A DNA stretch of 64,000 bases from Methyloversatilis universalis EHg5 (lineage in GTDB: Bacteria; Pseudomonadota; Gammaproteobacteria; Burkholderiales; Rhodocyclaceae): positions 1-64,000 of the forward strand of contig NZ_KB900539.1 of assembly GCF_000378945.1 (NCBI RefSeq), read 5' to 3'. How positions within the stretch are numbered: the stretch's first letter is position 1; each line of letters begins with the position of its first letter. Made by a program: the position numbers and the translations under genes. The notes beneath the pieces were generated by a model. It was not told the origin of the DNA and ran no database searches. It was given only the letters and a program-made list of their open reading frames with translations. Shown here one piece after another: positions 13,333 through 20,574 of this stretch.

Positions 13333-14268
13333 TTGCGGTGGCTCGCTGGGTTAATTTTGGCCAGTACTACAGAATTATTCGAGAACATCGCCACTACCAA
13401 CGATGAGCTGTATCGGACCGATCCCGAAGGCAAGAGCGATCCGCACACGAAGGAAGTGCTGCGCTACCGCGAAGCGCTCTATCACGGCTTTCAGGCGCTG
13501 AAGGCTCGGCCGCTGACGACCAATCTTTTCGTCGAAATCGTCCGGCTGATCAAGCAGACCGAACTGGACATCCGGGCGATTCCGGGCACGGCGCTGAAGA
13601 ACGAGGTGGGTCAGGTCGTCTATACCCCACCGATCGGCGAGGCCGTCATCCGCGACAAGCTGGGCAATCTCGAACAGTTCATCTATGCCGAAGACGGCAT
13701 CGACCCGCTGGTGAAGATGGCGGTGATGCATTACCAGTTCGAGGCCATCCATCCGTTTCCGGATGGCAATGGCCGTACCGGGCGCATCATCAATCTGCTG
13801 TATCTGGTCGAGAAGGGGCTGCTCGACACCCCGGTCCTGTTCCTGTCGCGCTACATCATCGCCAACCGCGCGGCCTACTACGAAGGTTTGCGCCGCGTCA
13901 CCGAGTCGCAGGACTGGGAGAACTGGATTCTGTTCATGCTGCGCGCCATCGAATCTACCGCGCAGCAGACCCATGATCAGGTGCAGCGGATTCGTGCCCT
14001 GATGGAAAGTGTGCGCGCATGCGTGCAGACCGAAGCGCCAGCGATCTACAGCAAGGATCTGATCGAGGTCATCTTCCGGCACCCGTACACCAAGATCCAG
14101 TTCGTCGTCGACGCAGGCATCGCCAAGCGGCAGACCGCTTCGACCTACCTGCAGACGCTTGCCGGGCTGGGCATCCTGCGCGAACAGAAGCACGGCCGCG
14201 AGAAGTACTACATCAACGAAGCCCTGTTCAACGAACTGGCCAGTTTAGCGAGGGATGCGTCGACGTGA
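13333..14268 (+). CDS. Fic-family AMPylase-like protein, N-terminally truncated
   Basis: Fic proteins transfer AMP or related groups from nucleotides to target proteins. The core motif HPFPDGNGRTGR (about residues 139-150) is complete, and TELFEN near residue 13 fits the auto-inhibitory (S/T)xxxE(G/N) helix. C-terminally there is a winged-helix-like segment (KRQTASTYLQTLAGLGIL). Relatives of this class usually carry about 60 more N-terminal residues (a Fic_N domain) before the inhibitory helix. Here the frame closes at a TGA at 13318, and the only plausible start is TTG at 13333, so the N-terminus has been lost. The final seven residues are read-through: the decayed second copy (15713-16062) has TGA where this copy has TTA. 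It may be expressed, or it may be an early pseudogene. Confidence 0.7.
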   Translation: MRWLAGLILASTTELFENIATTNDELYRTDPEGKSDPHTKEVLRYREALYHGFQALKARPLTTNLFVEIVRLIKQTELDIRAIPGTALKNEVGQVVYTPPIGEAVIRDKLGNLEQFIYAEDGIDPLVKMAVMHYQFEAIHPFPDGNGRTGRIINLLYLVEKGLLDTPVLFLSRYIIANRAAYYEGLRRVTESQDWENWILFMLRAIESTAQQTHDQVQRIRALMESVRACVQTEAPAIYSKDLIEVIFRHPYTKIQFVVDAGIAKRQTASTYLQTLAGLGILREQKHGREKYYINEALFNELASLARDAST

Positions 14269-14294
14269 TCGACACGTTCGGAAGACGTGTCGAT
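14268..14294 (+). terminator. hairpin at the end of the Fic gene
   Basis: ATCGACACG and CGTGTCGAT form a perfect 9-bp inverted repeat around a 9-base loop, followed by TTT. It overlaps the Fic stop codon region. It could act as a terminator, although the T tract is short, or as an operator, since GTGTCGA recurs at about 14328. Confidence 0.5.
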
Positions 14295-14582
14295 TTTCGG
14301 TATGTTTTTAAACACGAATTTTTCATGTGTCGATCAGCTCGACAGGTGTCGGGGAACCCGGCGCATCGAGCGACTCATTCCTGAGGCCTGCTGTGCGCAC
14401 GCAACAGTATTGATCCTGGCAACTACCGAGGAATCCTCGGTCGTTCACCTCGAAGGGTTGCGAGGTAACGCAACCGCTTGCGCTCCGCGACTTCGACAAC
14501 ACCCTCGCTTTAAGCTTCACCACAGGCTTCAGTCTCCAGACCAGATCCCCGGACTTTGATCGACGCCCCCACTTCGCCTATG
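14295..14582. other. non-coding stretch between Fic and vapB
   Basis: I see no credible gene here. Short ORFs lack ribosome sites and family features. The stretch contains a small GTCGA/TCGAC inverted repeat near 14330 and otherwise nothing recognisable. It is the left part of the segment bracketed by the intact and decayed Fic copies. Confidence 0.5.
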
Positions 14583-14605
14583 ATTCCTTACCTCAAGTAA
14601 GGAAT
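14583..14605. promoter_or_regulatory. putative VapB(C) operator palindrome
   Basis: ATTCCTTAC-CTCAA-GTAAGGAAT is a perfect 9-bp inverted repeat with a 5-base spacer. It sits directly before the ribosome site (CGGAGG, 14607-14612) of the antitoxin gene. AbrB-type VapB antitoxins generally bind such palindromes to repress their own operon. Confidence 0.75.
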
Positions 14606-14617
14606 TCGGAGGCCGGG

Positions 14618-14866
14618 ATGACCACATCGACATTGACCAGCAAAGGCCAGATCACCGTTCCGCTCGCCGTTCGTACCGCGCTGGGTCTGCAGACTGGCGA
14701 CAAGGTGGATTTCGTCGCGGATGGTGCGGGCTTCCGGATCGTTCCATTGCGCAATGACGTACGCAGTCTGAAAGGTCGCTTCGCCGGCCGTGCTGACAAC
14801 CCGGTATCGATCGATGAAATGAATGCGGCCATCGCAGATTCTGCTGCGGGCGTCGGCGAAAAGTGA
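14618..14866 (+). CDS. vapB: AbrB/SpoVT-type antitoxin VapB
   Basis: The protein would neutralise the VapC toxin encoded next to it and repress the operon by DNA binding. The 82-residue product has the N-terminal swapped-hairpin AbrB fold signature (STLTSKGQITVPLAVRTAL, then GDKVDF), followed by a C-terminal tail (about 50-82) of the kind that wraps the toxin. A strong CGGAGG lies 5 bases before the ATG. The gene overlaps vapC by 4 bases (GTGA), so the two are translationally coupled. A perfect palindrome directly upstream is the likely operator. Confidence 0.88.
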   Translation: MTTSTLTSKGQITVPLAVRTALGLQTGDKVDFVADGAGFRIVPLRNDVRSLKGRFAGRADNPVSIDEMNAAIADSAAGVGEK

Positions 14867-15264
14867 TCGCGCTCGACACCCATGTGCTGGTGCGCTATCT
14901 GGCGCAGGACCACGCCCAGCAATCCGCGCTCGCTACCCGCCTGATCGAACAGGAGGTGAGCGAAACGTCGCCTGCCTTCGTATCGCTCGTCGTGCTGGTC
15001 GAAACCTGCTGGGTCATGCAGCGCCTGTACAAGGCGTCGAAGCGTGAAATCTGCGAGCTGGTGCGTGATCTGCTCGATTCGCGCCAGTTGCAGATCGATC
15101 AGCGCGCCACCGTGAATCAGGCGCTCGCTGCGATCGAGGCGGAACCGTCCATCGACTTCCCTGACGCGCTCATCGTGGCAAGCGCCCGCGCCGCCGGCTG
15201 CGATCGCATCGTCACCTTCGATCGCGGCGCTCAGCGGGCAGGCATGGAGCTGCTCGCAGATTGA
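14863..15264 (+). CDS. vapC: PIN-domain ribonuclease toxin VapC
   Basis: VapC toxins are Mg2+-dependent RNases that cut tRNA or rRNA when freed from VapB. The 133-residue protein has the PIN acidic residues in order: D5 ([12 protein letters not shown]), the Glu of VLVETCW (about residue 46), the first Asp pair in DFPDALI (about 100-103) and the Asp in TFDRGA (about 121). Translation starts at GTG 14863, inside the 4-base overlap with vapB. All catalytic positions are present, so the toxin looks active. The RNA target cannot be deduced. Confidence 0.88.
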   Translation: MIALDTHVLVRYLAQDHAQQSALATRLIEQEVSETSPAFVSLVVLVETCWVMQRLYKASKREICELVRDLLDSRQLQIDQRATVNQALAAIEAEPSIDFPDALIVASARAAGCDRIVTFDRGAQRAGMELLAD

Positions 15265-15325
15265 TCGCCCATCGGCGGCACGAGTACCTGTTGCCTCTTC
15301 CAACCCCTTCTTTCCAAGGAACCCC

Positions 15326-15664
15326 GTGAGCACCCTTCCCCCCTGCCCCCAATGCAATTCCGAATTCAGCTACGAAGACGGCGCCCTGCTCGTCTGTCCG
15401 GAATGCGGTCACGAATGGAGCCGGGATGCGGCTGCTGCGGGCGATGAGCAGCGGGTGTGGAAGGACGCGCACGGCAATGTGCTGCAGGACGGCGATACCG
15501 TCACGCTGATCAAGGATCTGAAGGTGAAGGGCAGTTCTTCGGTGCTGAAGGTGGGTACCAAGGTGAAGAACATCCGCCTGGTCGAAGGTGACCACGACAT
15601 CGATTGCCGCATCGACGGATTTGGCTCGATGCAGCTGAAGTCGGAGTTCGTGAAGAAGGTATGA
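15326..15664 (+). CDS. yjdM: zinc-ribbon YjdM/PhnA-like protein
   Basis: This is a small cytoplasmic protein of the family once called PhnA and now often YjdM. It has an N-terminal zinc ribbon (CPQC at about 7-10 and CPEC at about 25-28) and a C-terminal PhnA domain beginning about residue 45 ([19 protein letters not shown]). The family's biochemical role is unsettled; the old link to phosphonate use rests mainly on an early gene name. Length (112) is typical. Translation starts at GTG 15326 behind AAGGAA. It stands alone downstream of vapBC, with no phosphonate genes nearby. Confidence 0.88.
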   Translation: MSTLPPCPQCNSEFSYEDGALLVCPECGHEWSRDAAAAGDEQRVWKDAHGNVLQDGDTVTLIKDLKVKGSSSVLKVGTKVKNIRLVEGDHDIDCRIDGFGSMQLKSEFVKKV

Positions 15665-15712
15665 GCTGACTGCGGCGTCAGCGTCCAGATCGGTCGGCGA
15701 ATCCAAGAGGGG

Positions 15713-16062
15713 GGTGCGCCGCGTCACCGAGGCGCAGGACGGGTAAAACTGGATTCTGTTCATGCTGCGCGCCATCCCATCTACGGCGCAACAGACCCAA
15801 GATCAGGTGCAACGGATTCGTGCCCTGTTGGAAAGTGTGCGCGCACGGGCGCAAACCGAAGCGCCGGTGATCTAAAGATCGATGTCATCTTCCTGCACCC
15901 GTGTGCCAAGATCCAGTTTGTCGTCGATGCGGACATCGTAAAGCGGCAGACCGTCTGACCTACCTGCAGACTCTTGCCGAGTTGGGCATCCTGCGCGAGC
16001 AGAAGTATGGCCGCGAGAAGTACCGCATCAACGAAGTCCTGTTCAACGAACTGGCCAGTTGA
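15713..16062 (+). pseudogene. decayed 3' copy of the neighbouring Fic gene
   Basis: This stretch is closely similar to the 3' part of the Fic gene at about 13890-14240. It begins with GCGCCGCGTCACCGAG-like sequence and ends with an almost identical GTTCAACGAACTGGCCAGTT. The copy has an in-frame stop (TAA in gggtaaaac, about 15743), a deletion that shifts the frame after gatcta (about 15873), and another frame break near 15955. No 5' half is present. Its last codon is TGA where the other copy reads TTA, so it preserves the ancestral stop. It cannot encode a Fic protein. The intact and decayed copies lie in direct orientation around vapBC and yjdM. Confidence 0.85.
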
Positions 16063-16170
16063 GCGGAATGCGTAGACGTACCCGACAGGTTTCAGCGAAA
16101 TTCACCGCCAGCGAAGGCGGGCGTCGGCCAACCGCGGATGCTGCCGACGGTTGGGCAGCGTGAAAATGAG

Positions 16171-17046
16171 ATGGACGACCAGAACATGAACAAGCCGTTT
16201 TCATTGCGCATCTTTGTCGCTGATGGCGACCCGGACGGGCTGCGTATCGTCGAGCGATCGAACTGGATTGGCAAAGCGCTGATGTTCCCGCGTGCCCTGC
16301 TGCCCCAGGTGAAGCAGCGCGATGAACTGAAGCAGACCGGTGTCTATCTGCTGCTCGGTCCGCGTGAGGATGGTGAGGGTGAACTGCTCTACATCGGCGA
16401 AGGCGACCCGGTGCGCCCACGGCTCGAAAGTCACTACGTACAGAAGGATTTCTGGACTCGCGCCATCTGCTTCATCGCGGCACCGGGGCAGCTCAACAAG
16501 GCACATGTGCAATTTCTCGAAGCCCACCTGATCCGCTTGGCGAAAGCGGCCCGCCGTGTGCCACTGGACAACGCCAACCAGCCGCTGGAATCCAGTCTGT
16601 CGGAAGCGGATCGCGCCGACATGATGGTGTTTCTGGAAAACATGCTGGGGATGTTGCCGGTGATGGGCGTTCATGCATTCGAGTCAAGCCCCGCACCGAT
16701 AGGCAGGAAAGAGGTGCTGCTTACCTGCAAGGCAAAAGGCGTTCTGGCGACCGGTTTTGAGTCCAGCCAGGGCTTCGTCGTAAAGGCGGGTTCCCAGACG
16801 GTGACCGTGGTGACGCCAAGCTTTCAGCAGATGCGCAGATCAAACGACCTGCGGCAGGAACTGATCGAGAACGGCGCCCTTGTTCGTGATGGCAACGTCT
16901 ACCGCTTCACCCAGGACTACGTATTCAGCTCACCTTCGTCGGCGTCAGACATGGTGCTCGGAACCTGTTCCAACGGACGACTCATGTGGAAGGACACGCG
17001 GGGCCGGACCTTGAAGGAGTTGCAGGCTGAGGAGGCCTCGGTCTGA
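16171..17046 (+). CDS. GIY-YIG nuclease-family protein (DUF4357-like C-terminus)
   Basis: This is a predicted GIY-YIG endonuclease-type protein. With the start at 16171 it has 291 residues. GVY (57-59) and YIG (74-76) give the two strands of the GIY-YIG fold, followed by an Arg-containing helix (RPRLESHY). The C-terminal third (VLLTCKAKGVLATGF onward, ending MWKDTRGRTLKEL) resembles the DUF4357 domain often fused to this class. The start is uncertain: the frame opens at 16138, and an ATG at 16183 is also possible. None has a good ribosome site. The stop overlaps the NERD gene start (TGATG), so both are co-transcribed. Its substrate is not known; the pairing suggests a DNA-directed defence role (inference). 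Confidence 0.72.
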   Translation: MDDQNMNKPFSLRIFVADGDPDGLRIVERSNWIGKALMFPRALLPQVKQRDELKQTGVYLLLGPREDGEGELLYIGEGDPVRPRLESHYVQKDFWTRAICFIAAPGQLNKAHVQFLEAHLIRLAKAARRVPLDNANQPLESSLSEADRADMMVFLENMLGMLPVMGVHAFESSPAPIGRKEVLLTCKAKGVLATGFESSQGFVVKAGSQTVTVVTPSFQQMRRSNDLRQELIENGALVRDGNVYRFTQDYVFSSPSSASDMVLGTCSNGRLMWKDTRGRTLKELQAEEASV

Positions 17047-17957
17047 TGGACGGTCTGGTGGCGCAGATAGGGATCGCACTGATTGTCGTGGGTCCGATGG
17101 TGGTCAGCGTTTTTCTCGGAGGCTTTCTGCTTCAGCGCAGGAAGGCCATCGCTCGCGCCCGCCGCAAGTCTCCTATTGGGTTTGATCTGCTTCGCCCACC
17201 CGGTCATGGTTTGGGCGAGCAGATAGAGCAACTGCAGGAAGATCTGTGGGAGCAGCTGTTCAGACTGATGTTTGTGCCGACTGCAGTGGTGGCCTTGTAC
17301 TTTGGCCAGATCGCACTTCTCGGTGACAAGAACGTGGGGCTAGGCGTCGCGCTTATATATGGTGCATTGACGGTGGCGAATGCCGCTTACTGTCTACGTC
17401 AGCTCCTGAAAATTGCGACCGAGCTCGACAAGCTGAAAGCAGGCTATGACGCAGAGCTGGCTGTGGGCCAGGAGCTCAATCAGCTGATGCATCAGGGCGC
17501 ATTGGTGTTTCACGATTTTCCTGCTGAGCAGTTCAATATCGATCACGTCGTTGTTGCTCGGCAAGGTGTGTTTGCCGTCGAAACCAAGGGCTATACGAAG
17601 CTCGCGGAAGGTGATGGCAGGAAAAATGCGACGGTCGTTTTTGACGGCAAGAAGCTTGTCTTTCCAAATTACTCGACGACCAAGCCTCTCGAGCAGTCAG
17701 CGCGGCAGGCAAAGTGGTTGACTGAGTGGCTGTCCAGCGCAACCGGCACGCGAGTACGAGCGGCGCCAGTACTTGCACTGCCCGGTTGGTTCGTAGACCC
17801 GGGCGGCGAGGGCACAGTCATCGTTCTGAGTGGGCGGATGCTGAAAACCCTGCTGGAAAAGAATGCACATCAGTCGCTTACGGACCAGACGATCCAGCAG
17901 ATTGCCCATCAGCTCGGTCAGCGTTGTCGCGACGTCACACCGCTCTATTCGCGATAG
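17046..17957 (+). CDS. membrane-anchored NERD-domain (nuclease-related) protein
   Basis: The 303-residue protein begins with a transmembrane helix (about 8-29). Two more hydrophobic segments follow (about 74-92 and 97-115), with a NERD domain at about 138-250 facing the cytoplasm. NERD is a distant PD-(D/E)XK relative. The expected residues are visible: E143 (VGQEL), D166 (NIDHVVV) and E179-x-K181 (FAVETKGY), so catalysis is plausible. The gene starts inside the stop codon of the GIY-YIG gene. Two putative nucleases in one operon, one of them membrane-bound, is an unusual pairing. No function has been demonstrated that I can name. Confidence 0.75.
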   Translation: MDGLVAQIGIALIVVGPMVVSVFLGGFLLQRRKAIARARRKSPIGFDLLRPPGHGLGEQIEQLQEDLWEQLFRLMFVPTAVVALYFGQIALLGDKNVGLGVALIYGALTVANAAYCLRQLLKIATELDKLKAGYDAELAVGQELNQLMHQGALVFHDFPAEQFNIDHVVVARQGVFAVETKGYTKLAEGDGRKNATVVFDGKKLVFPNYSTTKPLEQSARQAKWLTEWLSSATGTRVRAAPVLALPGWFVDPGGEGTVIVLSGRMLKTLLEKNAHQSLTDQTIQQIAHQLGQRCRDVTPLYSR

Positions 17958-18054
17958 CAGCGACATCATCACACCTGCGCCGCCTCAGTGCGCCCGCACC
18001 GTCCGGGGGCATGCCTCCACTGCACTACCCGTTGATCTGAAAGCACTTTCCAGC

Positions 18055-18069
18055 TGGCACGAATGCTGC
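18055..18069 (+). promoter_or_regulatory. sigma-54 (-24/-12) promoter candidate for the formamidase gene
   Basis: TGGCACG-AATG-CTGC keeps the GG-N10-GC core (GG 18056-18057, GC 18068-18069). It differs from the TGGCACG-N4-TTGC consensus at one base. It lies 56 bases before the start of the amidase gene. Sigma-54 control would fit nitrogen-regulated use of amides. Confidence 0.6.
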
Positions 18070-18124
18070 GCGGGGTGAGGACCCTTTCCGCCTCCATCCC
18101 CAATCCAGATAAGGAGCGCATCAC

Positions 18125-19609
18125 ATGTCCGGCTGCACACATCCCGCACATCAGCACTGCAGTTTCTGCGATTCGAAAGGTCGTCTGACCGTCGAGGTCG
18201 ATGGCAACGGCGACCCGCATATCGACGATCCGGCGCCCAAGGATCCGTCGCGGCGCGGGCTTCTGAAAGGGTCGATCGCGGCCGGGCTGGGCACGCTGGG
18301 CGCCGGGCTGGTCGGCAGTTCGATGGCGCGGGCGGCTGACGGCACGATGCAGACGCGCAGCCACTACTTCATCCCGGCCAGCGCCGACACGGTGCACTGG
18401 GGCTATTTCTCGAAGTCGCTGAAGCCGCAGGTGGAAATCAGTTCCGGCGATTTCGTCACCATCGAAACGCTCACCCACCACGCCGGTGACGATTACGAGC
18501 GCATGATCAAGGGCGACCCGGGCGCCGAGAGCGTGTTCCACTGGGACAAGAAACGGAAAGGCGTGAACCGGCGCGGTGCCGGGCCGATGGATGCCAGCCT
18601 GTTTGGCCGGGGCGCGGGCGAAGGTCTGGGCGTGCACATCTGTACCGGTCCGGTGTACGTGAAGGGCGCGGAAGAAGGCGACGTGCTCGAGGTGCGCATC
18701 GTCGATGTGGCGCCGCGGCCGAGCGCCAACCCGACGTACAAGGGCAAGAGCTTCGGCGTCAATGCGGCGGCCTGGTGGGGCTTCCACTACAAGGACCTGA
18801 TCACCGAGCCGAAGAACCGCGAAGTGATCACCATCTACGAAATCGACGCCGGGCTTGACCGCAACTGGGCGCAGGCGGTGTACAACTTCCAGTGGACGCC
18901 GCAGACCGACCCCTTCGGCGTGGTGCACAAGACCATCGACTACCCGGGCGTAATCGTCGATCACGCGACGGTGAAAGAGAACCACGGCGTGCTGAAGAAC
19001 GTGCGGGTGCCGGTGCGGCCGCACTTCGGCGTGGCCGGTGTCGCGCCGAAGGAGGCGGATATGGTCGATTCCATCCCGCCCAGCTATACCGGCGGCAATA
19101 TCGACAACTGGCGCATCGGCAAGGGCGCCACCATGTACTACCCGGTCGCGGTCAAGGGCGCGCTGTTCTCGGTCGGTGACCCGCACGCCGGCCAGGGCGA
19201 TTCCGAACTGTGCGGCACCGCGATCGAGTGCTCGCTCACCGGCACCTTCCAGTTCATCCTGCACAAGAAGGCCGACCTCGCCGGCACGCCGCTGGCCAAG
19301 CTCGAATACCCGCTGCTTGAAACCCAGGACGAGTGGGTGATCCACGGCTTCAGCTTCGCCAACTACCTGGCCGAGCTGGGCGATAAGGCGCAGAGCGACA
19401 TCTACGCCAAGTCATCAGTCGATCTGGCGCTGCGCGATGCCTTCCGCAAGAGCCGCACCTTCCTGATGGACACTCAGGGCCTGAGCGAGGACGAGGCGAT
19501 TTCGCTGCTGTCGGTCGGCGTCGATTTCGCGGTTACTCAGGTGGTGGATGGCAACTGGGGCGTGCACGCGGTGATCCGCAAGGCGCTGTTCTCCGGCGGC
19601 AGTCTGTAA
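18125..19609 (+). CDS. Tat-exported acetamidase/formamidase-family protein
   Basis: Enzymes of this family hydrolyse formamide or short amides to ammonia and the acid. The 494-residue protein has a twin-arginine motif (SRRGLLKG, about 42-49), a hydrophobic stretch and a probable cleavage site after SMARA, which predicts export to the periplasm. The mature part carries family hallmarks (TIETLTHHAGDDYERM, GPVYVKGAEEGDVLEVRI, VGDPHAGQGDSELCGTAIE). The region before the twin arginines is unusually long and holds C4, H6, H9, C12 and C15, a possible metal site. The ribosome site is AAGGAG before ATG 18125. Most characterised formamidases are cytoplasmic, so export is notable. The exact substrate is unknown. 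Confidence 0.85.
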   Translation: MSGCTHPAHQHCSFCDSKGRLTVEVDGNGDPHIDDPAPKDPSRRGLLKGSIAAGLGTLGAGLVGSSMARAADGTMQTRSHYFIPASADTVHWGYFSKSLKPQVEISSGDFVTIETLTHHAGDDYERMIKGDPGAESVFHWDKKRKGVNRRGAGPMDASLFGRGAGEGLGVHICTGPVYVKGAEEGDVLEVRIVDVAPRPSANPTYKGKSFGVNAAAWWGFHYKDLITEPKNREVITIYEIDAGLDRNWAQAVYNFQWTPQTDPFGVVHKTIDYPGVIVDHATVKENHGVLKNVRVPVRPHFGVAGVAPKEADMVDSIPPSYTGGNIDNWRIGKGATMYYPVAVKGALFSVGDPHAGQGDSELCGTAIECSLTGTFQFILHKKADLAGTPLAKLEYPLLETQDEWVIHGFSFANYLAELGDKAQSDIYAKSSVDLALRDAFRKSRTFLMDTQGLSEDEAISLLSVGVDFAVTQVVDGNWGVHAVIRKALFSGGSL

Positions 19610-19745
19610 GGCCAGGCGGCAGGCCTGGCCCACACCGAGGCCTGCCGTGTGCAGCACAGTCTTCATGGCGCGGCGTGACCTGTTCGATGATGCCCGCGGT
19701 GACGCACGCGGCATCATCACGCATCCATCTTTCGCCGCTGCTGCC

Positions 19746-20561
19746 ATGTCCTTCCCGCTCGACGCCTATCTCGCCCGCATCGCGTGGACCGGCGCCGCCC
19801 GCCCGCCGGCGGACAACGCCACGCTGGACGCGCTGGTGCTGGCGCACACCATCGCCATCCCGTTCGAGAATCTGGACCCGATACGCAGCCGGGCGGTCGA
19901 GGTGGACAGTGCCTCGGTGGCGGCCAAGCTCATCGACGCACGGCGCGGCGGCTACTGCTTCGAGCACAGCCGCCTGTTCGCCGACGCGCTGCGCGCGCTC
20001 GGTTTCACGGTGCGGGAGCTGGTCGCGCGCGTGGTGTGGAACCAGCCGGAAGGCCTGGCCACGCCGCCCTTCCACATGCTGCTCGACGTCGATACGCCGG
20101 ACGGTCAGCGTCTGGTCGATGTCGGCTTCGGCGTATTCACGGTGACCGCCCCGCTGCGCTGGCAACCGGATGTCGAACAGGCCACGCCGCACGGCCGCTA
20201 CCGGCTGCTGCTCGACGGTGAGGAATGGTGGCTGCAGGCGTTTGCTGGCGAGTGGCGGCCGCTGTACCGGCTGCGGCGCATCGAGGTGCATGCCTGCGAC
20301 TACGTGGCGCCCAGCTACTACCTGTCCACCCATCCGCAGTCGCTGTTCACCCAGAACCTGCTGCTGGCCCGTGCGGGTGCCGACCGGCGCTGGACGCTGT
20401 TCAACCGCGAACTGTCGGAATACCGCAACGACGGCGGCATCGAGCGTCGCGTGCTGGCCGATACCGATGCACTGATCGCCACGCTGCAGGATCTGTTCGG
20501 ACTGGCGGTTGCCGATCAGCCGGATCTGGTGGTGCAGCTGCGGGCCTTGCCGGAAAGCTGA
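19746..20561 (+). CDS. arylamine N-acetyltransferase
   Basis: NATs move an acetyl group from acetyl-CoA to arylamines or hydrazines through a cysteine intermediate. The 271-residue protein has the Cys-His-Asp triad: C71 in RRGGYCFE, H110 in TPPFHML, and D125 in LVDVGFG. Length is normal for bacterial NATs. The frame is open upstream to 19647, but homology starts at MSFPLDAYLARI (19746). It ends 13 bases from the convergent GGDEF-EAL gene. It is probably a housekeeping detoxification enzyme; the physiological substrate is unknown. Confidence 0.9.
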   Translation: MSFPLDAYLARIAWTGAARPPADNATLDALVLAHTIAIPFENLDPIRSRAVEVDSASVAAKLIDARRGGYCFEHSRLFADALRALGFTVRELVARVVWNQPEGLATPPFHMLLDVDTPDGQRLVDVGFGVFTVTAPLRWQPDVEQATPHGRYRLLLDGEEWWLQAFAGEWRPLYRLRRIEVHACDYVAPSYYLSTHPQSLFTQNLLLARAGADRRWTLFNRELSEYRNDGGIERRVLADTDALIATLQDLFGLAVADQPDLVVQLRALPES

Positions 20562-20574
20562 ATGCGGGCGGTTT

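Noticed and set aside
14295-14582. Small ORFs between the Fic gene and vapB
   Set aside because: No ribosome site, no family features and atypical codon pattern. The region is better treated as non-coding.
15713-16062. Possible programmed frameshifting in the second Fic copy
   Set aside because: It has several independent lesions (a stop plus at least two frame changes), no 5' half and no slippery site, so decay is the simpler reading.
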